Assembly (NCBI GenBank): GCA_012934845.2
Contig: WNNJ02002751.1
Location: forward strand, 62,001 to 126,000
DNA length: 64,000 nucleotides
Direction: 5' to 3'
Source of the DNA: Pomphorhynchus laevis
Taxonomy: Eukaryota > Acanthocephala > Palaeacanthocephala > Echinorhynchida > Pomphorhynchidae
In this document: one piece after another, positions 55,131 to 64,000 of the stretch
How positions within the stretch are numbered: position 1 is the first letter of the stretch
How the letters are laid out: the number at the start of each line of letters is the position of its first letter
Made by a program: the position numbers and the translations under genes
The notes under the pieces: generated by a model
What the model was told of the DNA's origin: nothing
Seen by the model: the letters and a program-made list of their open reading frames with translations, nothing else
Database searches by the model: none

Positions 55131-56488
55131 ATGAATATTGATTTAACAGACTGCATTATAAAAAGCAATAGAGGTAAACCAAAAATTGCTTACCAGGGAT
55201 ATTTTTATAATTTCAAAGAGTCTACTGCAGGAAAAAAGATTTGGAGGTGTAATAAGAGAGGCTGCAAGTCTCTTTTGAAAACAAATTTGGAAAATGTCTT
55301 CCAGGAAAGTACCTGCCATGACCATATTATGGAGGAAATTAAATTTAACAAAGTTCTAATCCAGAGAGGGTTAAGGATCGAGCCTTAAAGTCTACAGAAT
55401 CAGCCAGAAACGTGATCTTAAACGTTTTAAAAGAAAATTCAAAGCTCCAAGTTCCAATTGATCTCAAAAATATGAAAAGGTTGGTAAATGCGACAAGAAA
55501 AGCAAACAATTACACCATTGTTCCAAATTACGACATCCCCGAAGAGCTGTTTTTTACAACGGAGAATAAACAGTTTTTATTTTTTGATAGCGGGATGGAC
55601 GATATAAACAGAGTTTTAATCTTCACAACAGAGGAAAATTTAAAACATTTGGTATATTCAGATGTTCTGATATGTGATGGCACATTTCGAAGCGCACCAA
55701 CTTCGTTTTCTCAAATTTTTACTATACAGTGCAGAATAAGGAATATGTTTTTGCCGATGATGTTTTGTTTCATGAAACATAAAAATGAGACGTCTTACAA
55801 TTCTATTTTCGAATGGTTAATGTCGAAAAATCCAAATGTGGGATCTAATGCTAAATCTATAATTCTCGATTTTGAGCAATCTAGTTATAAATCGATCAAA
55901 AATAATTTTAAAAATTCCCAACTATACGGTTGTTGCTTTCATTTGGGGCAAATTATTTGGCGAAAAGTCCAGAATCTGAAATTCGCATCAGAACTTATTA
56001 ATAATGCACCAATTAAACTTCAAGTCAAGATGATTTTGGCATTAAGCTTTGTATCTTTAGAAGATGTTTCACTGTATGCTGACGAATTAAGACTATATAT
56101 TGTGGAACAAAAATCTTTAGATGTTTTGAATCTTTACGAATGGTTTGTACGTCAATACATAAACAATGAAACTGGCAACAATCATATTTCTTTTTGGAAT
56201 GTAAAACTCCGCACGGAAAACGGTATTCCGAGGACAACGAATTCGCTCGAGGGTTACCACAGACATCTCAATACATTAATAAACATAAAACAGACTTCAA
56301 TAATTCCCATTTTGAACGAGTTGAAGAATGAACAAACGATTACTGAGAATAAATTATTTTTGTCCTTATACAAAGATCCCGTCCCAAGAATTGATACCGT
56401 AAAGGACCTGCTCTTAAAATATAATGCACTGCCCCCAGTAGATTATTTAAAATATATTGCTTTAAATTTTAATTGGAAGCTAGATTAA
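55131..56488 (+). CDS. MULE transposase with N-terminal FLYWCH finger (one frameshift)
   Basis: 55131-55388 encodes a FLYWCH-type finger: RGKPKIAYQGYFYNF, KKIWRCNKRGCKSLLKTN, and STCHDHIMEE with the final His pair. The frame then slips by one between about 55360 and 55390 (the second frame continues RVKDRALKSTESARNVILNV) and stays open to 56488. Numbering from 55412, the DDE transposase shows LICDGTFRSAP (Asp89), SIILDFEQSSYKSI (Asp153), YGCCFHLGQ (Cys175, His177) and RTTNSLEGYHRHLN (Glu280). The enzyme cuts at the TIRs and pastes. Only one break in a protein of about 450 residues implies a young insertion. Confidence 0.88.
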
Positions 56489-56519
56489 ATAAAAAAAATT
56501 TTCTATTTTTTAATTAAAT

Positions 56520-56607
56520 TTTGGTTTGTCTCGGTGAAAAACGTCCATTTTTCACCGTAGGTGAAAAACACCCCCTTTTTCACCGTAGGTGAAAAGTGCA
56601 CCCAATC
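56520..56607. repeat. Right terminal inverted repeat of the MULE
   Basis: Reverse complement begins GGGTGCACTTTTCACCTACG, continues AAAGGGGGTG, TTTTTCACC and ends CAAACCAAAATTTAATT, matching the left end. It carries three TTCACC/GGTGAA modules. Single copy, unlike the left side. Confidence 0.9.
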
Positions 56608-58199
56608 GTTGCCAACATTTTAAAGGAACAATTAAGTGAAGCAGAATTGCAGCTGCTATCACTAAGACTTATAGTGAGGAATTGTAACACCGCCAGTGAA
56701 CTATTAGGACGTAGACTACATAATGAATTGTATCATATGCTTCTGAAATGCCCATCAGTCATTGATATCACCAATGAATTTATTAGACGATTTGAAAATA
56801 TAAAGCAGAATATCAATGAACAATCAATACCGTTCACCATTGATGTGGAATCATTATTTACGTCCATACGCAATGAAAATGGAATTAAGGCTATTGAATA
56901 TCACCTCCAACGCCAAATGCAAATTACGTGAATATTCAACGTGTTTGTTCACTTGTGGAGATAGTATTAAATTCAAACACGTTTATTTTCAATGAACAAC
57001 TTTATAAGCAGAAGATTGGCACTGCCATGGGCAGTCCTGTAGGGCCAACATATGCAAGGTTGTATGTGGCCTTTGTCGATGAGTCATTCATGAGACAACG
57101 TAACTTAAATCCAATAGTGTGGATCCGTTATGTTGACAACATTTTTGGAGTGTACATCATGCTAAAGAAGTTTTAAACAAATACATTGGAGAATTAAATG
57201 CACATTCGGAATTGAAATTCAGCATTACCAATAATAATGGGAAAGTTTTAAACTTTTTGGATAAAGAAATTTGCTTTAATATCCCGAGTGGACGGCAAAC
57301 CTATCTACATAAGAAATTTGAAGGGGTTAGATCATTTGTCTACGCAAGTAGTGCCCATCATCATAGAGTAAAAAGATTGTTAATAAGGAATGAAACAATC
57401 AGAACAAAAAAGATATGCTCTGCGGAAATCATTTTTGAGAAATCACTGATAGATATAAAAATGAGTTGATTCAACGAGGATATATGCGCAAACAGATCGA
57501 AAGACAGTTTAGGGAGGTGCTAATGATGGATAGAAAACAATTATTGAAGAAAAACATCCTGATAATAAGGAAGAATATGCAAATGTTGCCATCGAATATC
57601 ATCCTGCTCTTTTATCTCTTCATCGAGAAATACAAACAGCGTACGATAATGCGAACCTATCATCACTTCCAAATATCCTTAAGCTAAGATTAGCATATAG
57701 GAGTGGCATAAGTTGTAAATGAATTCTAGGCATGTGTAAAAAGAACAAGCCTGCAACTAAATATAGACATTGCAATGATAAACGATGTGCGTGTTGTGCT
57801 GAAATGAATGACACAAGAAAATTTAAAAGTACTCACACAGGTCTTACATACACTGTATAGAGCAATTCTGATTGCAAATCCAAAAACCTCGTATATTTGG
57901 AACATGTCATGAGTGTAATCAACAATACGTCCGGTGAGACTTCAAACCAGATGAATATCAACTCACGCAATTGGCAATTCAGAACATACACGAGAGTCAG
58001 TATAATTGAAAATGACACAGCTGATACGGCAAGAAGAAAGAAATGTTAGCAAAAATAGATTGTACAACTAATGACAGATAAGCACTTAAATGCATTTCAT
58101 AACTGCACTCTTCCATAAGCATTAGCATTTTAATAGCGTTAAATTCTTCCAGAATCGAACGACAGAAAGAATTGTAGAAACACGAAACAGTAATATTTT

Positions 58200-58262
58200 T
58201 GTGTGCTAATAACTGTAGTGACGAATTGAAGAAGGTGTAACAGCCGAAAGCTTTTCAAATAA
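58200..58262 (+). ncRNA. PLE-associated GAAA hairpin
   Basis: GTGACGAATTGAAGAAGG, TGTAACAGCCGAAAGC and TTTTCAA occur in a row. A small stem GGUGUAACAGCC is followed by GAAA, and outside it GAA(GAA)G can pair with CUUUUC. The layout, including the UAAC loop, resembles the motif at 53.1 kb. Best regarded as a diverged hammerhead-like end of the PLE. Confidence 0.4.
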
Positions 58263-58299
58263 TATTTTTCTTTTATCGGTTTTATCAATAACTATATAT

Positions 58300-59060
58300 A
58301 ACGTATGCTGATACGAAACGATCCTATTCGGATTAAAAATATTTGCTCTACACAAAAAGAAGATCATCGCAATTTAAATAAACTAAGAACGCTATTGATA
58401 ACGCGTGGTTACTCGTTTAGACACCTCGAAACCCAATTCAGACATGTAAGACAAAAAACGATCGTCTTTATTAGCACAAAAAGAAACAAAGAAAAAGGAA
58501 TGTAGAAATTCCGTATTCACTTATCATCTGCATTCTCTAACCTAGACAACGATATTAAAAAGACTTTACTGGCTTTAAAATCAAAAGTTTATTTAGATCC
58601 GATAGAGACTAAAGTTCGATTCAGAAATAATTTAAATATACTAGGCATTATGCGATCAAACAAGAATGCCACAACATTTCGCTATAGCGTACCCTTGAGG
58701 ACAAGAGATGCGTCAATTGCCTGAGTATGGTAAAAACTGACAAATTTAAGAGCAGTATTACCAATCTAAAATATAACGTACGCAACACATACAACTGCAA
58801 GTCTAAGAATATCATTTATCTAAACTCGTGCAATACATGTGGTTTGCAATACATTAGACAGACGAGTACTCAATACAACATACGGGAGAACAACCGCCGT
58901 AAAGATATCAAAATCAAAAGGATTGAAGCAAACGGAACAGTTCGGTACGTAGAAGAATTTTCAAATCATAAGAATGTTTCGACTATTATTGACGGTCCAA
59001 TAAAAGACAACAAAAAAAGAAAAAAAGGAGGCATATTGGATAGGACAAACAATGTGTGAC
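58300..59060 (+). mobile_element. Penelope-like element, C-terminal part with GIY-YIG nuclease
   Basis: Pieces read RIKNICSTQKEDHRNLNKLR, LITRGYSFRHLETQF, LKSKVYLDPIETKVRFRNNL. An open frame at 58727-59059 follows with KYNVRNTYNCKSKNIIYLNS, CNTCGLQYIRQTSTQYNIRE, NNRRKDIKI and FSNHKNVS. The last part is the GIY-YIG domain (IIYLxxC-CG-QYIxQT-R). The 5' part is missing. A short sequence downstream (59212-59250) carries the GAAA hairpin. Confidence 0.75.
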
Positions 59061-59204
59061 ACGATGCTAAACACCAGAGATCATCCATTTCAGCTGCTTT
59101 AAGTAAATCAATTTACTCCTTTTTATATTGATGAAAGTCTTCCACGTTATTTTCTCTTTAGATGTTGGCAACATAATTGGTGAGGACATTCTGTAAGATA
59201 ATTT

Positions 59205-59255
59205 TACTTGATAAAGAAGCGTGTGCTTCGAAACGTTGTGAAAAATTAAAAAAAA
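59205..59255 (+). ncRNA. PLE-associated hairpin with strong stem and CGAAAC
   Basis: CTTGATAAAGAAGCGTGTGC then TTCGAAACGTTGTGAA. GAAGC pairs with GCTTC across GTGT, followed directly by GAAA, and TTGATAA stands where a hammerhead has CUGAUGA. This matches the order box 1, stem II, GAAA of the hammerhead core with mismatches in box 1. Confidence 0.45.
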
Positions 59256-59539
59256 ATTATTGTTTTCAAATCTAGTTCGAATATAAATTTTTTAAACATA
59301 GTGTCTCCAAATGACCCTATATTACGGTTCGGTAATATTGTTGATAATATATAAAGCGATTTTTCGCACTACCAATATATAAGCAGAAATAATTCATTAT
59401 ATGCTAATTACATGACGTAGCTTTTGAAGTTAATAAAATGCAGTGAATTCTTTCATTGCAATATACATCAGCGGGATCATTAATTGATCAATAAAATAAA
59501 CAAAAAAGGCACCGCCGCCTAGGATCCTCAGCGGATCAA
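59256..59539. other. Spacer between PLE fragments
   Basis: No supported coding sequence or recognised repeat, apart from a GCGGGATCATTAATTGATCA / CAGCGGATCAATAAATAAA near-duplication. Confidence 0.4.
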
Positions 59540-60033
59540 TAAATAAATTAGAAATGTGATTCAACTAGGATGTCTAAGACAGCTAAATTTGACTACATAT
59601 GAACACACAACCGTAGACGAATTGAAACGCACATATGACAGATTAGAATAGTACAGACTGAAACACGAATCAATGGGCGATATTGACAACAAGACATCAA
59701 AATATGCTACATGGAGCAGGAGTATTCTATCTCTTACCGAAAATTCACAAGGAAGAAAGACCTTGTAAAGGAAGACATGTCGTATCTAACAAAGCCACAG
59801 TCACAGAGAGCCTGTCTAGATTCTTAGACTCTACACTAAAAAGCTTACTGTCAACATCATATAGCTATCTAAAGGATACATACAGTTTTCTGGAGAAATT
59901 TAACCATCACAAACCAAGTATAGCAAGACAAGATATATTACTTACTCTGGATGTTTCAAATATTTATATGTCTATTCCCTACGATGGCGTAATCAAGAGA
60001 ACAATATCGGTGATAGATCAAGCTGGATGGAGA
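59540..60033 (+). mobile_element. Penelope-like RT N-terminal fragment, another lineage
   Basis: Open frame 59683-60093 contains GVFYLLPKIHKEERPCKGRH, then VVSNKATVTESLSRFLDSTL, SYSYLKDTYSFLEKF and LLTLDVSNIYMSIPYDGVIK (motif A). It differs from the Penelope-type copies at 54-58 kb. The recognisable part stops at ISVIDQAGW (about 60030), where the minus-strand D element begins; frame beyond that is read-through. Confidence 0.7.
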
Positions 60034-60035
60034 TT

Positions 60036-61998
60036 GTCCCGCCGATTTTCCGCATTTCAGTGTATTAATTATTTGACTGACCTCAATACTTGATGGGGGT
60101 TGCCGTCGATTTCTAACACTTCTGTATGCATAGTACATACTTGGCGACTCCAGGATTTGTCATTACTACATGAGTTTGTTGAAGTGTCTGTCCTCTTGTA
60201 GAGATTTGTAAAATGAGCTCTCCAGCGTTCTAACCGTGCAGACTTTTCGAATATTTTATGTGACATATCGATATTCCACAACCCTGTGACTCCACTCTGC
60301 TGTGTAGGTGTGTAGTATCTTCTTATGAGACCAAAGAACTTACGCGCATTACCATTGTTAGCTGCCTTTTGGGCTTGGTTTGAAAGTTTTGTCCAGTATT
60401 CCTCTTTATCATGATGTATACTGGCGCGTAATTTGCGAGTAAGAGTGGTCGTCTCTACGTTATTTCCTGCAGCCATGCTTAACTTTCTTTGTTCGGAGAT
60501 CATTATAGATGTTGCACTTATCCAATCGTTCCTACGACTTTTGCGATAAGGAAGAATATCATGAGCCGAAGAATATACTGCGTTCTTGAGTGTTGACCAT
60601 CGTTCATCAACCTGACAAACATCTTCATTTCCATCCGATACTGGTAAAAACTTAAACTCAAGCTTGCGTGATACACTGTCAATGAATCTACTACGTATGT
60701 AGTCGCTTTCTAGTTGCCGTACTTCTGGTTGTATTAACTTTGACCTTTGTGACTTGGGTTTGAATGTTGCTTCAATATCCATTATTACTAGCGAGTGGTC
60801 TGTCAATACATTGATTCCCCAATACGAACGGCAGATTGTAATGGCTTTTCTACACCGTAGACGAACCAGAATAAAGTCAATTTGATTGCGGTCCTCGCCG
60901 TTAGAATATGTCCATGTTACAAGATGCCGCTTCCGGTGCTGGAAGCAAGTGTTCATAGCTATCAAACGATGCATGTACATCAAATCAAGCAGTTTGTTAC
61001 CGTTTGCACACATTTTGCCAATTCCATGTTATTCAACAAAGGATGCGGTCAATTCACCTGTCCTAAGTTGAGCATTGAAGTCGCCGGCGACTACAAGAAA
61101 ATCACGTGAGCGAATTGTCAGTAGAACTTCATCAAGTTTCTGATAAAATTCATCAATTTTTACAGGAATCGTAGCATTTGTTGGGCCATATGCACAGATG
61201 ACAGTCCAGTATGAATTTTTGCCTCTCAGTCGTACAGAAGCTAATCTGTCGCTAACTGGACTCCAGTCAATCAAGTAGGGCATAATATATGGCCGAATCA
61301 GAATGGCTACACCACGTTGACCGGAACCATCCATGGGTCCAGAATTGTATAGTAGCGTGAGCTGTCATGGTTACCGACGTTGACGGATCCCAGCATCTGG
61401 AATCCGGCACTCAGTTGCACAGCATATGTCAATGTTACGGATATCTAGAGTTCTGGCCAATAAGATCGCTTGAGCGAGTTGTAATAGTGTTCTTACATTT
61501 ATAGTCGCAATCTTCAACTTTTTGTTTCGTAAGGGTGATTTTGGAAGATGGTTTTTCTCCTTGGTCAGGCACACAAAAATCGCATGACTAGTCGGACTCA
61601 CAAAATTAGTTTGATCGGGAGTTGTTTGCATTTTTTGCATATGTAGTTTCTTCGTGTTTACTTTCATTGATGTTTGTTGTTGTAAGCTGCGATACAACAT
61701 GAGTTCGCCACACTTAAGGGGGCAAGTCCTTATTTAATGGCGGGACAATCTCGCCATGTTAATATGCTAGCCCATATTCGGTTGATGGTATTTTTAGGAA
61801 TCACGAGTGCCAACTCTGAATCCGCCACCGTCATAGCACATTCACTAATTGTCCGCGACAACTTATTCGTCAAACAGTTGTTTGCTTATGTCGTAGTTAA
61901 CCTCTATATCTGAAGGCTCTTCCCCTATCCGCAACCCGGGGACGCGCTCTTTAGCCCTAGAAAAGCCCCGAGCTAGGGCTACAGAGCTCGGCCCTCCT
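60036..61998 (-). mobile_element. RTE-type LINE (family D), 5' complete, 3' truncated
   Basis: Minus strand. A GC-rich, hairpin-forming 5' UTR lies at 61998-61700 (contains AGCCCTAG/CTAGGGCT and CCGAGCT/AGCTCGG pairs). Endonuclease pieces follow: LKIATINVRTLLQLAQAIL, NIDICCATECRIPDAG, GVAILIRPYIMPYLIDWSPV, VICAYGPTNATIPVK, LVVAGDFNAQLRTG, HLVTWTYSNGEDRNQIDFIL and TDHSLVIMDIEA. A long linker reaches QPPSSIEVSQIINTLKCGKS, the start of the RT, where it is cut off near 60036. Several breaks. The style recalls RTE-like elements common in flatworms. Confidence 0.8.
60069..61013 (-). pseudogene. Family D LINE: endonuclease C-terminus and linker
   Basis: A 314-codon frame covering the end of the APE-type endonuclease (NGNKLLDLMYMHRLIAMNTC, WTYSNGEDRNQIDFILVRLR, INVLTDHSLVIMDIEA). 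The RTE linker follows: RRNDWISATSIMISEQRKLS, EEYWTKLSNQAQKAANNGNA, FFGLIRRYYTP. The preceding endonuclease core is in another frame at 61029-61334 with GDFNAQ, and the N-terminus is at 61371-61700. The RT proper is absent beyond its first residues. Confidence 0.75.
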
Positions 61999-63665
61999 TC
62001 TTTTGTTCTCGGTGACTTTAGCATTCGTCTTGATCGCCCGTCTGACTCTGACTCTATCACTTTAACTAATCTTTTTTCTGATTTCAACTATAAATTACTT
62101 TCAACAAGCCTAACTCATATTCTCGGCGGTGCTCTCGACATCATTGCTGTTCCTAACTGCTTCAATGCCTGTACCTCCTTGTCAATTGCTGATCCTGGTT
62201 TGTCCGATCATTTCCTTGTCACTCTTACTCGTCCTCATCCTCTTTCTCCGCCTCCACCATTATCCACACCAAGTCGACCCTGGAAACTTCTCGATATCCC
62301 TATTCTCTGCACAGCCTTACTCAATTCTTCACTCTTTCCACTTGCTCTTAATTATCTCTATCCCGATGATCTCTGCATTCTGTTTGATTCTGAACTTATG
62401 TTTATCATCAATAACCTTCTGCCTAGTCGATTCCGACGTTCTCAGCGCTTGCGCCATGCGCCCTGGTTCGATTCTGACTGTAGTCTTTATAAGCGTCGAC
62501 TCCGTCACTCTTTTCGTGTGTATAAACGCTTTCTTAAACGTTCTCCAAACTCACTCACTCCAAATCTTCGTGATTCCTACTTTTCTCAACGCCGTTCACA
62601 TCTCATTCTTATACGTACTAAACGTACTCTCTTTTGGCGAAATCAACTCGAGTCATTTTCCAACTCTAAATCTCATTGGAAAATCTTAAACTCAATTCTT
62701 TCACGATCATCTACCCCTTGTAATATAAATCCTGATGAATTTTCTTCTTATCTACAAACTAAGCTATCTAATTTACTTTCCCTACTACCCATAGCCCCCT
62801 TGTACTTACTCTTCTATTTAAATACTTCCCCCAGAGCTATTTCACTTTCTTCCCGTTTCCTCTGACGAAGTTTCTTTGATTCTTCTGTCATTACCTAATA
62901 AAACCTCTCCTTTTAACGCAATTTCCGCCCACTTGCTTAAAAATATCAGCTCCTCTATCTCACCCTTCCCAGCCACGTTGTTCAACTTGTCAATCCGCAG
63001 CCGCACATTTTCTTCCAACTGGAAATGATCCACTCTTCGTCCTCTCTTCAAAAAGCAATCTCTCTACCCCCACTACCATCTTTGTACCGTCCTATCTCAC
63101 TTATCCCAACCCTCTCTAAACTCTTTGAGCGTCTCGTTCTCAAGCAAGTTAATACATATATCTTCTCCTCCAACTTAATTCCCCCTTCCAAGCCGCTTTT
63201 TGCTCTAATTACTTTACCGAAATTGGCTGTCTTAAAGTTTATAACGACTTACTCATATCGCGCGATCATATTTTATGTAGTGTCATAGTTTCTCTTGATA
63301 TATCGTCTGCTTTTGACATCGTCGATCACACGATTCTGCTGCGTCTTCTCGGTTTCTCATCCATTTAAGTTCCATGTTATGCAATATGCTGATGACATTC
63401 TCATCTATGCTCACGCACCTGCTTATCGTATTCACGATCTTAGTGTTTCTGCTTCTGACTGTTTTGTCTCAATTTCTAATCATCTTTCTTCTCTTTGCCT
63501 TTCTCTGAATCCTGATAAATCCAAAATTATGGGGATCATACTTCGACGCCTCGGCTTAGAACCTTTCTCCGTATCATTAAACTCTTTAATTCTTCCTGCC
63601 GATGACAATCTCGTTTTCCTAGGCTTCCATTTCGACAACAGACTTTCACTTAAACTTTCGTTTAA
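61999..63665 (+). mobile_element. CR1/L2-like LINE, family A' (copy A4)
   Basis: Begins inside the endonuclease (VLGDFSIRLDRPSDSD-like) and is nearly identical to A3 from 44694 on. The linker frame is open at 62179-62865 (FDSDCSLYKRRLRHSFRVY, RTKRTLFWRNQLESFS). The RT N-half is degraded (SIRSRTF region, LIPTLSKLFERLVLKQVNTY), followed by a deletion, then MQYADDILIYAHAPAYRIHD, LSLNPDKSKIMG and SVSLNSLILPADDNLVFLGF. Ends within the last block, about 25 bases before the F fragment. It retains the YADD segment that A3 lost. Confidence 0.85.
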
Positions 63666-63689
63666 GTGATAAAGTGCCATGGGTTATAC

Positions 63690-64000
63690 GGCAACATGAT
63701 GGAGCGGTCCTTAATGGACGTTTGTATCTTCAATCAGCTTGCTCCTTCTTATTCGTCGGGATCGATAGCTAGCCATTTTCACTATCACCAGAGGAGAAAA
63801 ACGCAAAGTATGGTGAGTGATTTGCTAGATTTGAGAGAGCTATTTTTTACAGGTCATATTCGCCGCAAATGGTTGAATTGGAGTGAACGCAGACACAGTG
63901 TTGAGGCTGATTGCGAAACTAAAAGCGGGTTCCACTAAAAATCCTTACAGCGAGTGCATTCGTTATTTACGCTGTAAAGTTTCATTCTCGCTGGTAAAAT
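63690..64000 (+). mobile_element. Family F C-terminal block, running off the window
   Basis: Plus-strand pieces: MERSLMDVCIFNQLAPSYSS, HFHYHQRRK, KYGE and FARFERAIF in a neighbouring frame, and near the edge LRLIAKLKAGSTKNPYSECI then RYLRCKVSFSLVK. These are the same motifs, in the same order, as at 25.7-26.0, 44.1-43.8 and 11.87-12.19 kb. As in the copy beside A3, F sequence starts right at ERSLMDVCIFN next to a LINE A' copy. Confidence 0.75.

Larger units (their letters stand above)
54941..56607 (+). mobile_element. MULE-type DNA transposon, nearly intact
   Basis: 1667 bases with ~80-bp terminal inverted repeats and a 9-bp target duplication, GTTGCCAAC, at 54932-54940 and 56608-56616 (MULEs typically make 8-10 bp). 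Removing it restores the PLE sequence, as the first PLE copy shows. The right TIR spans about 56520-56607. The left TIR is present twice in tandem (54946-55024 and 55025-55099), both in the same orientation. Encodes FLYWCH and MULE transposase domains with a complete DDE set. Confidence 0.92.
54912..58260 (+). mobile_element. Penelope-like element, second copy, interrupted by a MULE
   Basis: Restarts with AATCACAATGTTGCCAAC, the same sequence as 54343-54360 of the first copy, is split by the MULE (54941-56607), and resumes VANILKEQLSEAELQLLSL. It then has IPFTIDVESLFTSI, IGTAMGSPVGPTYARLYVAF (motif B), WIRYVDNIFGVY (catalytic YVDN), NNNGKVLNFLDKEI, and a degraded GIY-YIG region around 57800-57990 with CKSKNLVYLEH. 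Without the MULE it would be a typical RT plus endonuclease PLE. It is a fossil with several breaks. Partial tandem arrangement is usual for PLEs. Confidence 0.75.

Noticed and set aside
1-64000. An intact novel host defence or metabolic gene cluster
   Set aside because: Only two host genes can be supported and they are unrelated; everything else recognisable is mobile-element sequence or spacer.

Overview
The window is AT-rich eukaryotic DNA from an invertebrate animal. The evidence for this is a spliced AIG1/FAR-17a-family gene with introns as short as 50 nt, a SNAPC3 gene, and a dense mix of animal-type non-LTR retroposons (RTE, CR1/L2-like, I/Jockey-like), Penelope-like elements (PLEs) and a MULE DNA transposon. 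Nothing bacterial is present. The species cannot be fixed from the sequence; the short introns argue against a vertebrate or a trematode.

Layout. 1-3.4 kb: the tail of a possible host reading frame, then a near-complete RTE retroposon with candidate 12-bp target-site duplications. 3.4-19.9 kb: very AT-rich DNA with few genes. It holds a dispersed/tandem repeat family with a small tRNA-like hairpin, a degenerate minisatellite, PLE remnants, and fragments of a reverse-transcriptase (RT) family called F here. F carries a C-terminal nuclease-like block. 20-22.2 kb: more F and CR1-like fragments. 22.8-23.9 kb: a five-exon AIG1-like lipid hydrolase on the minus strand, with a LINE 3' end lying about 25 nt upstream of its start codon. 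24-29.5 kb: a LINE tail, an F fragment, a chimeric LINE (minus) and a PLE fragment. 30-34.5 kb: a long CR1/L2-like element (family B). 34.7-37.5 kb: a family A LINE. 37.9-39.0 kb: intronless SNAPC3 (minus). 39.3-46.9 kb: further A, B and F copies. 47.3-47.95 kb: a long fold-back repeat. 48-51.9 kb: an I/Jockey-like LINE with CCHC fingers (E). 51.9-60 kb: a nest of PLE copies, one interrupted by a nearly intact MULE with a 9-bp target duplication. 60-62 kb: a 3'-truncated RTE-type element (D). 62-64 kb: another A copy and an F fragment running off the end.

Only two genes are confidently host genes, AIG1-like and SNAPC3. They are unrelated in function: one acts on membrane lipids, the other in snRNA gene transcription. 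Both sit in a retroposon graveyard. The most notable signals are (i) the F family, seen in at least seven pieces that share one C-terminal domain; (ii) a LINE whose endonuclease is fused in frame to the RT of another family, with a perfect 12-bp inverted repeat exactly at the join; (iii) two near-identical family A copies in inverted orientation around SNAPC3, sharing the same defects; (iv) the LINE end in the immediate 5' flank of AIG1; (v) recurrent GAAA-containing hairpins next to PLE ends; and (vi) the fold-back repeat at 47.3-47.9 kb. Identity statements come from reading by eye, not from computed alignments.
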